DNA of 11,828 nucleotides, taken from the NCBI GenBank assembly GCA_947588665.1, contig CANPYU010000021.1:1-11828 (forward strand), read 5' to 3'. Below the pieces are notes generated by a model. That model saw only the letters and a list, made by a program, of their open reading frames with translations. It did no database searches and had not been told where the DNA came from. The position numbers were made by a program, and so were the translations under genes. The stretch comes from an uncultured Bacilli bacterium (GTDB taxonomy: Bacteria; Bacillota_I; Bacilli_A; RF39; UBA660). Each line of letters begins with the position of its first letter. Positions within the stretch are counted from its first letter, which is position 1. This document shows, piece after piece, positions 6,733 through 11,828 of the stretch.

Positions 6733-7307
6733 CTATTTTTCCTCCTAATCATATAATCTAAAAATAAACCAGCTAAACTAGATACAGAAGTAGCTAAAAT
6801 ACTTGTAATAATTATTTCAGTAGGTGCCCGAGACCCACTCATCACTCGAAGAGCAATCACTGTCGTTGGTATTAAAGTAACTCCCCCAGTATTTAAAACC
6901 AAAAAAGTGATCATCGCCTCAGTTGCCGTATCTTTTTTAGGATTGTCTTTTTCTAATTCTTCCATTGCTTTTAACCCAAAAGGAGTAGCAGCACTCCCTA
7001 AACCTAACATATTAGCTCCAATATTAGAAGCAATATACCCTAAAGCTTTATGATCTTTAGGTAAACTCGGAAATAATTTTCTTAAAATAGGATTTAAAAT
7101 TCTTGCAAAAACATTTAATAAACCTGATACTTCAGCAATTTTCATTATTCCTGTCCAAAGAATCATTAAAGGCATCATTTCTAATATAAGATTTAAACCC
7201 GTTGTCGCATGTGTTAAAATTCCATTATTAATAGTATCGACATGTCCTGTAATTAAAGAATAGATAATCGCGATAAATATTAAAGAAGCCCAAATAATAT
7301 TTACCAT
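6729..7307 (-). CDS. spmA: Spore maturation protein A
   Basis: This is the partner of SpmB in spore core dehydration. The 192 residues compare with about 196 in Bacillus. Conserved stretches include PLMILWTGIMKIAEVSGL, GANMLGLGSAATPFGLKAM, and the TFLVLNTGGVTLIPTTVIAL segment. There are several membrane segments and a basic C-terminus (MIRRKNR). The start overlaps the dacB stop by 7 bases and a GGTGG sequence lies 8 bases upstream. The order dacB-spmA-spmB is that of the B. subtilis operon, which is expressed in the mother cell under sigma-E. Confidence 0.96.
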   Translation of the reverse strand: MVNIIWASLIFIAIIYSLITGHVDTINNGILTHATTGLNLILEMMPLMILWTGIMKIAEVSGLLNVFARILNPILRKLFPSLPKDHKALGYIASNIGANMLGLGSAATPFGLKAMEELEKDNPKKDTATEAMITFLVLNTGGVTLIPTTVIALRVMSGSRAPTEIIITSILATSVSSLAGLFLDYMIRRKNR

Positions 7308-8383
7308 GACTTAAACCACCCCACAATTCTTTGCCATAAAGTTTTTTTAACCTCCTGTTGAGGTACAACCTTAAGAGCATAAATACTTTGGGTATGTAAA
7401 ACTGTATCTTTAAGCTTTACTTTAACTTCCCCAATCTTAATATTATCTGTAATATTCATATCTTTATAAATATTGTACTCAACTGCTAAATCTTTTTCTT
7501 CATTCTTTGTTACTAAAGCATAATAATCATCTTTAATATAAAATTTAATATTTTTATAATATTTATCATCTACTGTAAAATTCTTTTTATCAAGTACTTT
7601 AACAGCCTTATATTTATTAAAATAAGTCTCATATAAACTTCGATGATCAATAAAATCATCTGGATCATTTAAAGTAACTATAACTAACTCCATATTATTT
7701 TTTTTAGCTGTCGTAACTAAAGTTCTTCGCGCCTTCTCAGTAAATCCTGTTTTTCCTCCTGTAGTATATTTATACATTTTAAATAATTTATTTTTACCTT
7801 CCCAACTATAATGTTTAAGATTACTTTCCGTTTTATAATAAGTTGTCCCAAATATTTTTCGAAACATTTCATTTTCCATTGCCACTTTAGTAAGTATTGC
7901 CATATCATACGCCGTAGAAGTATTACCTACTCCCTCATTATCAAGACCATGAGGGTTAACAAAATTAGTATTTTTCATTCCAATAATTTGGGCATACTCA
8001 TTCATTAAATACACAAACCCTTCCACTGATCCCCCAACTGCCTCGGCAATTGTAACCGCGGCATCATTTCCACTTCGAAGCATTAACCCATAAAGTAAAT
8101 CCTCTAATCTCATCTTTTCTCCAACAGTTAAATAAATACTTGAGCCATAAGTTTTTAAAATACTATCTGAAACTGTAACCTCTTTATCTAAATCTCCATA
8201 AGTTATCGCAACAAGCGAAGTCATAATTTTAGTAATAGATGCAATTAAATGTTCATCATGACTTTTAATATCATAAAGCACTCTTCCACTATTTAAATCC
8301 ATAACTATTGCATTTCTAGCACTAACCCCAAAAACATTTACTGGTAATAAAAAAAGACATATCATTAGTAAGATTTTTTTCAT
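7301..8383 (-). CDS. dacB: D-alanyl-D-alanine carboxypeptidase (S11, sporulation PBP5*-like)
   Basis: This enzyme removes the terminal D-Ala from peptidoglycan pentapeptides, which limits cross-linking; the sporulation version tunes spore cortex structure. All three penicillin-binding motifs are present: SITK (Ser49 nucleophile, Lys52), SGN (104-106) and KTG (211-213). Residues 1-19 are a signal peptide. After a beta domain (about 260-340), the C-terminal KTLWQRIVGWFKSW forms an amphipathic membrane anchor. The length of 360 is normal for the family. AGGTGG precedes the start. Direct coupling to spmAB favours the dacB (PBP5*) assignment over the vegetative dacA or the dacF paralogue. The symbol follows Bacillus usage; E. 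coli dacB is a different family. Confidence 0.92.
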   Translation of the reverse strand: MKKILLMICLFLLPVNVFGVSARNAIVMDLNSGRVLYDIKSHDEHLIASITKIMTSLVAITYGDLDKEVTVSDSILKTYGSSIYLTVGEKMRLEDLLYGLMLRSGNDAAVTIAEAVGGSVEGFVYLMNEYAQIIGMKNTNFVNPHGLDNEGVGNTSTAYDMAILTKVAMENEMFRKIFGTTYYKTESNLKHYSWEGKNKLFKMYKYTTGGKTGFTEKARRTLVTTAKKNNMELVIVTLNDPDDFIDHRSLYETYFNKYKAVKVLDKKNFTVDDKYYKNIKFYIKDDYYALVTKNEEKDLAVEYNIYKDMNITDNIKIGEVKVKLKDTVLHTQSIYALKVVPQQEVKKTLWQRIVGWFKSW

Positions 8384-8399
8384 CTAACCCACCTACTTA

Positions 8400-8427
8400 A
8401 ATGTATGTCTAACTTAAAATACTATTC
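8400..8427 (-). promoter_or_regulatory. Candidate sigma-E promoter of dacB-spmA-spmB
   Basis: GAATAGT (8421-8427), 13 bases, CATACATT (8400-8407). The sigma-E consensus is KMATATT, about 14 bases, CATACANT. The -10 matches fully and the -35 in six of seven positions. The same operon is sigma-E-dependent in Bacillus subtilis. The -10 lies so close to the gene that the leader would be only about 11 bases, which is tight. Confidence 0.4.
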
Positions 8428-9075
8428 TAATTCTTTAATATTTAACTTTCTAATCCTTTTTAAAGCCTGTTGATAATCCAAATTATCCTCTATTTTTTCT
8501 TCTTCACACAAATTAATTAAAAAAGGATAAAAAGCTTTTAAAATATTATTTCTTAAATTATCTAACTCTAAGCTTCTTTTAGCAACATCTTTTACTAAAA
8601 TATTCTGTTCTTTCAAAGATTGCAAATAATTTTCCTTTGCTTGATCTTTTATAATTTTCCTTTCTTGAATTAATAAAGTCTGTTCTTTAATTTCTCTTTC
8701 CTTTAAATTTCTCTTATCCTGATACTTTTGAAATAAAATTTTTTTTATTTTTTCCGTAACTCCTAATTCTATTATATTTAATAACCCTAAACCAAAATAT
8801 AACTCTAAATTAGACCATAAATTAAAAAATATAAATAAAGAACCCAAAGATAATAATCCAAATATTATTCTAAAACATTTAATACTTTCTTTTGTTTGTT
8901 CTTCTAAATAATATTGAGCTAAATTTTCTAACAATTCCTGCTCTTTTTTATATTGATCAAGCATCTCAATAAAATAATCTTGGCTATTATTAACTTTTAA
9001 ATTAACTTCTTTTAGCTTTTCTTTTAAAACATTTAATTCTTCTTCTTTAATATTTAATAGTTTAAAATAATTCAT
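8422..9075 (-). CDS. Unknown protein with membrane hairpin flanked by coiled coils
   Basis: I do not recognise this 217-residue protein. Residues 8-66 are a charged helical stretch likely to form a coiled coil. Two hydrophobic segments (about 68-86 and 91-106) form a membrane hairpin with a very short outer loop. Residues 107-177 are a second long charged coiled coil, and 178-217 hold a shorter helical tail. Both ends should therefore be cytoplasmic. It has no signal peptide and no catalytic motif; cysteines are at 67 and 190. It has its own vegetative promoter and a GAGGGGTG ribosome binding site. It lies 38 bases before dacB, so read-through into the sporulation genes is possible. A scaffold or membrane-shaping role is speculation. 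Confidence 0.75.
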   Translation of the reverse strand: MNYFKLLNIKEEELNVLKEKLKEVNLKVNNSQDYFIEMLDQYKKEQELLENLAQYYLEEQTKESIKCFRIIFGLLSLGSLFIFFNLWSNLELYFGLGLLNIIELGVTEKIKKILFQKYQDKRNLKEREIKEQTLLIQERKIIKDQAKENYLQSLKEQNILVKDVAKRSLELDNLRNNILKAFYPFLINLCEEEKIEDNLDYQQALKRIRKLNIKELE

Positions 9076-9101
9076 AATTCACCCCTCACATTTGTTTTAA
9101 T

Positions 9102-9130
9102 ATTCTAACATAAACTATTATTACTTACAA
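9102..9130 (-). promoter_or_regulatory. Sigma-A promoter of the coiled-coil membrane protein gene
   Basis: TTGTAA (9125-9130), 17 bases, TAGAAT (9102-9107) with TG one base before it, an extended -10. Expected start near 9096, giving a leader of about 20 bases with GAGGGGTG before the ATG at 9075. Confidence 0.65.
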
Positions 9131-9402
9131 GTATCTAAGAACAAAAAGCAAAATTCACTTTGATAAGCTTCCCAACTTATCTTTCCTGCTTCATTGGATT
9201 TTACTCCTCCACAGGCCATATTTCCGACAGTCGCTGCCGTAATGTAAATATTTTGTAAAACTTTAATAGAGATCCATATAAATGTTCTAGATGTAATTAA
9301 AATCAAGAATAGAATCTTGCATTTTGATGTGTCATAATATTGGTACATACTCTGCTCGCATAAGATATGTGTTTTTATTACTAGTATGACTTTCCTATTA
9401 GA
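9131..9402 (-). other. Gene-poor stretch with a doubtful 75-codon frame, possible gene remnant or small RNA
   Basis: This lies between the lipoprotein terminator and the next promoter. A 75-codon minus-strand frame (9121-9348) exists, but its ATG lacks a convincing ribosome binding site. Its codons (GCG, ACG, GCC, GTC, TCC, ATC, TGC) are unlike the A/T-ending codons of the neighbours. The predicted product has a hydrophobic stretch (12-32) and four cysteines (10, 46, 67, 74) and resembles nothing I know. The DNA also holds three small inverted repeats, at 9162-9181, 9225-9239 and 9304-9319. The second keeps a G-U pair only on the minus strand, a weak hint of RNA on that strand. I cannot choose between decayed foreign gene, small protein and RNA. 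Confidence 0.3.
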
Positions 9403-9429
9403 TAAAAAAAAACAGATTTATCATCTGTT
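9403..9429 (-). terminator. Rho-independent terminator of the lipoprotein gene
   Basis: On the minus strand AACAGAT, loop GATAA, ATCTGTT is followed directly by a run of Ts (nine counting the two in the stem). The stem starts in the last sense codons and the TGA stop lies at the stem-loop border. Confidence 0.9.
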
Positions 9430-9972
9430 ATCATAATTATAAATACCATGAATTTTTTCTAATGTTTCTTCATCGGGCTGTTCTACCTGCCATTTGCTAT
9501 CCACTTTCACTGTTTTAAAAACAATATTGTAACTAGTAGTATCTTTTGTTTCCTTCATTTTATCTAACTTATATTCTAAATATTTATCTGAGTCATAAAC
9601 ACCATTATTTAAAAATTCTTCTTCATTATTATTTAAATAATCTTGAGCTTCTTTCTCCACTTTATGTAAATCATAAACTGTTATCTTAACCGTTACACTT
9701 GCACTATCTCCATCATAAGATTCATTTTCAATCGTATAACTTATATTCCTATATTGTCTTTTTAAAACTTCCTTATACATATCTTTTTCTTTATCATTCA
9801 AATCTTCATTATCTACTAGTTTATCAATATCTTTTAAAACATTCTCAGATAGCCCCTTATAATCATTAAGATATTTTTCTACCGCATCAGCCGCGCGATC
9901 ATTACTACAAGAACAACCAACAACTAGAAACAAACTCACAATAAATATAATTAACTTTTTCATTTTCACCAT
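9421..9972 (-). CDS. Small lipoprotein of unknown function
   Basis: The 183-residue product has a lipoprotein signal: basic N-terminus, hydrophobic core and lipobox LVVGC with acceptor Cys20, so it should be anchored outside the cytoplasmic membrane. The remainder is a helical part (25-75) followed by a part of alternating strands (78-100 and 147-165). That pattern resembles the NTF2-like/DUF4878 type of secreted domain, but this is only a resemblance. The start is uncertain: ATG at 9970-9972 lies very close to AGAGG, while the in-frame ATG at 9961-9963 (MKKLII) is about 11 bases from it. The lipobox is present either way. It is monocistronic, divergent from the EIIB-like gene, with a weak possible promoter TTGTAT-18-CATAAT. 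Confidence 0.85.
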   Translation of the reverse strand: MVKMKKLIIFIVSLFLVVGCSCSNDRAADAVEKYLNDYKGLSENVLKDIDKLVDNEDLNDKEKDMYKEVLKRQYRNISYTIENESYDGDSASVTVKITVYDLHKVEKEAQDYLNNNEEEFLNNGVYDSDKYLEYKLDKMKETKDTTSYNIVFKTVKVDSKWQVEQPDEETLEKIHGIYNYDNR

Positions 9973-10022
9973 TTCCTCTAATCTTATTATGAAACGTATT
10001 TTTTTAAATATACAAAAAATGT

Positions 10023-10050
10023 TTTAAATCTCATAAATTTGTAGTATAAT
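10023..10050 (+). promoter_or_regulatory. Candidate promoter of the EIIB-like gene
   Basis: A perfect -10 TATAAT (10045-10050) has a weak -35 TTTAAA (10023-10028) at 16 bases. The start codon is 15 bases after the -10, leaving a leader of about 9 bases containing GGTGAT. Confidence 0.5.
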
Positions 10051-10065
10051 GTAATTGGTGATTAT

Positions 10066-10383
10066 ATGGAAACATGGTTACAATATTTAATAATAGGTAT
10101 CATTCTTATCATCGCATGCTTAATAGTCTTAAAGCTATCAAAAAGAGATTTTCGCGTTGAAGCCAATAAATTAATTGGTTACTTAGGTGGCAAAGATAAC
10201 ATTGTTAGTGCCGAATGTAATATGAGTAGATTTAAAGTTATTCTAAAAGACATATCTTTAGTTAATAAAGATGCCATTGAAAAACTAGGAGCAAAAGGGA
10301 TCGTGGAAATAGATAATCAATTAAAAATTATCTTTGGTAAAGATGCCCATCAACTAAAAAAATATATCGATGATATAATCTAA
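10066..10383 (+). CDS. Membrane-anchored stand-alone PTS EIIB-like protein
   Basis: Residues 5-23 form one membrane segment, and about 33-105 match the glucose-family EIIB fold: NKLIGYLGGKDNI, the strand CNMSRFKVILKD, EKLGAKGIVEIDNQLKIIFG, and the final helix LKKYIDDII. EIIB normally receives phosphate on the cysteine of a C-x-T-R-L-R motif and passes it to sugar bound by EIIC. Aligned without gaps to the E. coli glucose EIIB (from memory), Asn52 falls on that cysteine and Cys51 is shifted one residue earlier; Arg55 is kept. There is no EIIC domain and no PTS gene nearby. A regulatory or sensing role is more likely than sugar transport, but this is inference. It is the only plus-strand gene, with its own promoter and terminator. 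The ribosome binding site is GGTG. Confidence 0.8.
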   Translation: METWLQYLIIGIILIIACLIVLKLSKRDFRVEANKLIGYLGGKDNIVSAECNMSRFKVILKDISLVNKDAIEKLGAKGIVEIDNQLKIIFGKDAHQLKKYIDDII

Positions 10384-10407
10384 TACTTCTAAGAAGTATT
10401 TTTTTTT
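10382..10407 (+). terminator. Rho-independent terminator of the EIIB-like gene
   Basis: AATACTTC, loop TAA, GAAGTATT followed by a run of Ts to 10407. The stem begins within the TAA stop codon. Confidence 0.93.
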
Positions 10408-10411
10408 ACTT

Positions 10412-10440
10412 AAAAAAACCTCTAATACATGATTAAAGGT
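10412..10440 (-). terminator. Rho-independent terminator of infB-rbfA-truB
   Basis: On the minus strand ACCTTTAAT, loop CATGT, ATTAGAGGT forms a 9-bp stem with one G-U pair, followed by a T run. The TAG stop of truB is inside the 3' arm. It is convergent with the plus-strand terminator a few bases away. Confidence 0.88.
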
Positions 10441-11270
10441 CGATAAATCTCTTCATCTTTTATATATAAAGCCACCCTATTTCCCAAATATTTCATCAAT
10501 AAATAATTATTATCTTTCACCAAATTAATTTTATTTCCATTTTTAACTTTAAAATATTCATCTTTTTTAAGATTATAAACTCCCACATTTTCTAAAACAT
10601 CAAAAACATCTAATATCTTAAAGCTATTATTTTTTATATCATCAATATTATTAGCATCTTCTAATTTAAACTTTCCCTGTTTTATTCGCACTAAACTCTC
10701 CATTACACCTATAGTACCAAGTTTTATACATATATCTCTAATTAAACTTCTTATATATGTTCCTTTAGATACATGAGCCCTAAATTTAATAATATCATTT
10801 TTATAATCTAATAATTCTAAACTGTATATTTGAGCATCTTTAACAGGCATAACTACATCTTCATTATTTCTAGCATATTCATAAAGTTTTTTCCCTTTTA
10901 CTTTAATCGCTGAATACTTTGGAACTTCCATTTTATATTTACCTATAAAAGAAGAAAAAACTTTTAATATACTTTCTTTTGTTACTTTAAAATCTTTTTT
11001 TTCTTCAACAATTCCAGTTCTATCTAAAGTATCAGTTTGAATACCTAATCTAATCTCGGCAATATATTCTTTATCCCAACAAGTAAGCGTATCCACCAGT
11101 TTAGTATATTTTCCAAAAAGAACAAGCATTACCCCAGTTGCCATAGGATCAAGGGTCCCCGTATGGCCAACTTTTTTTATTCCTAAATTCCTACTAATAA
11201 TATTTACTACATCTCTTGAAGTATAATTAACAGGTTTATTTACTAATATTATCCCATTAGTCTTTTTCAT
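10422..11270 (-). CDS. truB: tRNA pseudouridine(55) synthase
   Basis: TruB isomerises uridine 55 in the T-loop of tRNAs to pseudouridine. The 282-residue sequence contains KVGHTGTLDPMATGVM with catalytic Asp41, the TDTLDRTG motif (about 79-86), YSAIKVKGKKLYEYAR in the middle and SKGTYIRSLIRDI (about 169-181). A short C-terminal region (about 240-282) is consistent with the PUA-like tail of bacterial TruB. The start overlaps the end of rbfA by 14 bases with only a weak ribosome binding site, so translation is probably coupled. The order infB-rbfA-truB is the common bacterial one; here the unit ends with truB and a terminator. Confidence 0.97.
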   Translation of the reverse strand: MKKTNGIILVNKPVNYTSRDVVNIISRNLGIKKVGHTGTLDPMATGVMLVLFGKYTKLVDTLTCWDKEYIAEIRLGIQTDTLDRTGIVEEKKDFKVTKESILKVFSSFIGKYKMEVPKYSAIKVKGKKLYEYARNNEDVVMPVKDAQIYSLELLDYKNDIIKFRAHVSKGTYIRSLIRDICIKLGTIGVMESLVRIKQGKFKLEDANNIDDIKNNSFKILDVFDVLENVGVYNLKKDEYFKVKNGNKINLVKDNNYLLMKYLGNRVALYIKDEEIYRPLIMY

Positions 11271-11601
11271 GAATTTCTTTAATAATACTTTCTATTCTAT
11301 TTGCATATTCAATTGAGGTATCATAAACAAAAACAAGTTCTGGAGTATGCCGAAGATTTAATTTTTGAGCTAATTTTCCTCTTATAAATGGAGATGCTTC
11401 ATTAACTTCTTTAGTTATTTTAGCAACTTCTAAATTACTTAAAGAAGTAAAATAAACTTTAGCATAACTTAAATCTTTAGATACCCGAGCATCAGTAATT
11501 GTAATTGTTTTTAAAAGTTCATCTCGTGCTTCTGAAAATAATATTTCACTTATAGCTTCTTTAATATCACTAGCTATCTTTGATACTTTATAACTAGACA
11601 T
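11257..11601 (-). CDS. rbfA: 30S ribosome-binding factor A
   Basis: RbfA binds the 30S subunit during late 16S rRNA maturation and supports growth in the cold. The 114-residue protein has the single KH-like domain: an N-terminal helix ([18 protein letters not shown]), the strand [12 protein letters not shown], the middle [20 protein letters not shown] and the final [17 protein letters not shown] helix. Length is typical. GAGGT precedes the ATG by about 6 bases. Its start lies 8 bases inside the end of infB and its end overlaps truB, giving a tightly packed operon. Confidence 0.97.
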   Translation of the reverse strand: MSSYKVSKIASDIKEAISEILFSEARDELLKTITITDARVSKDLSYAKVYFTSLSNLEVAKITKEVNEASPFIRGKLAQKLNLRHTPELVFVYDTSIEYANRIESIIKEIHEKD

Positions 11602-11828
11602 TTTTTACCTCAACCATTTCATAACATTCAATTATATCTTTTTCTTTAATATCAGCAAAATTTTCTAAAGTTATTCCGCATTCATAACCTTTTTTAACTT
11701 CTTTAACACTGTCTTTTTCTCTTTGAATTGAGGCAATTTTTCCGTCATAAACTATAACTCCATCCCTAATAACTCTAGCTTGAGCATTATTCTTAATAAC
11801 TCCATCTAAAACATAAGAACCAGCAATA
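11594..11828 (-). CDS. infB: Translation initiation factor IF-2, C-terminal fragment
   Basis: The gene runs off the right edge of the window; 77 C-terminal residues are present, ending KNV and a TAG stop. They form the end of IF-2 domain IV, the part that binds fMet-t[44 protein letters not shown] and [19 protein letters not shown]. The GYECG cysteine stretch is a hallmark of this domain. The frame ends 8 bases after the rbfA start begins. The upstream GTPase domain lies outside the window, so integrity of the whole gene cannot be judged. Confidence 0.95.
   Translation of the reverse strand, partial: IAGSYVLDGVIKNNAQARVIRDGVIVYDGKIASIQREKDSVKEVKKGYECGITLENFADIKEKDIIECYEMVEVKNV

Noticed and set aside
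7717..8008. Minus-strand 63-codon and plus-strand 65-codon frames
   Set aside because: Both are shadows of dacB, whose catalytic motifs establish the real frame.
1..11828. tRNA or rRNA genes, CRISPR arrays, insertion sequences, phage or conjugation genes
   Set aside because: I looked for T-loop signatures, regular repeats, terminal inverted repeats and transposase motifs on both strands and saw none that hold up.

Overview
The window comes from a very AT-rich bacterium (about a quarter G+C by eye) of the low-GC Gram-positive (Bacillota/Bacilli) type. Evidence for this is the Bacillus-like order of housekeeping and sporulation genes, an L27 with a cleavable N-terminal extension next to its Prp protease, strong AGGAGG-type ribosome binding sites and sigma-A-like promoters. 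TGA is used as a stop (prp, spmA, mreC and the lipoprotein gene) and tryptophan is TGG, so this is not a code-4 Mycoplasma or Spiroplasma despite the composition. Gut-type, Erysipelotrichia-like or related Bacilli lineages would fit, but the species cannot be named from the sequence.

Almost everything is on the minus strand, so transcription runs from high to low coordinates. At the right end is the translation operon infB (C-terminus only)-rbfA-truB, closed by a terminator. Next comes a short plus-strand gene for a membrane-anchored, PTS EIIB-like domain with its own terminator. Divergent to it is a lipoprotein gene, also with a terminator. A 345-base stretch (9076-9420) follows that holds no convincing gene.

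Then comes a coiled-coil membrane protein gene with a vegetative promoter, followed by a sporulation and cell-shape block: dacB-spmA-spmB, a SpoIIB-like SPOR protein, mreC, mreD, spoIVFA-like and spoIVFB. In Bacillus subtilis these lie in two loci (dacB-spmAB and spoIIB...mreBCD-minCD-spoIVFAB); here they form one run, with mreB and minCD absent from it. Together they suggest an endospore programme: SpoIVFA/FB for pro-sigma-K activation, SpmA/B for core dehydration, and DacB for cortex peptidoglycan. A sigma-E-like promoter is visible before dacB.

An unknown helical protein with a perfect-consensus promoter separates this block from rplU-prp-rpmA, which has its own promoter, a structured leader and a terminator. 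At the left end is a surface protein with signal peptide, a thioester-domain Cys/TQxA signature and an NPSTG sorting signal, a likely covalent adhesin. The most unusual items are this adhesin, the EIIB-like protein in which Asn sits at the expected phospho-cysteine position, the two unknown proteins, and the unexplained region 9131-9402.
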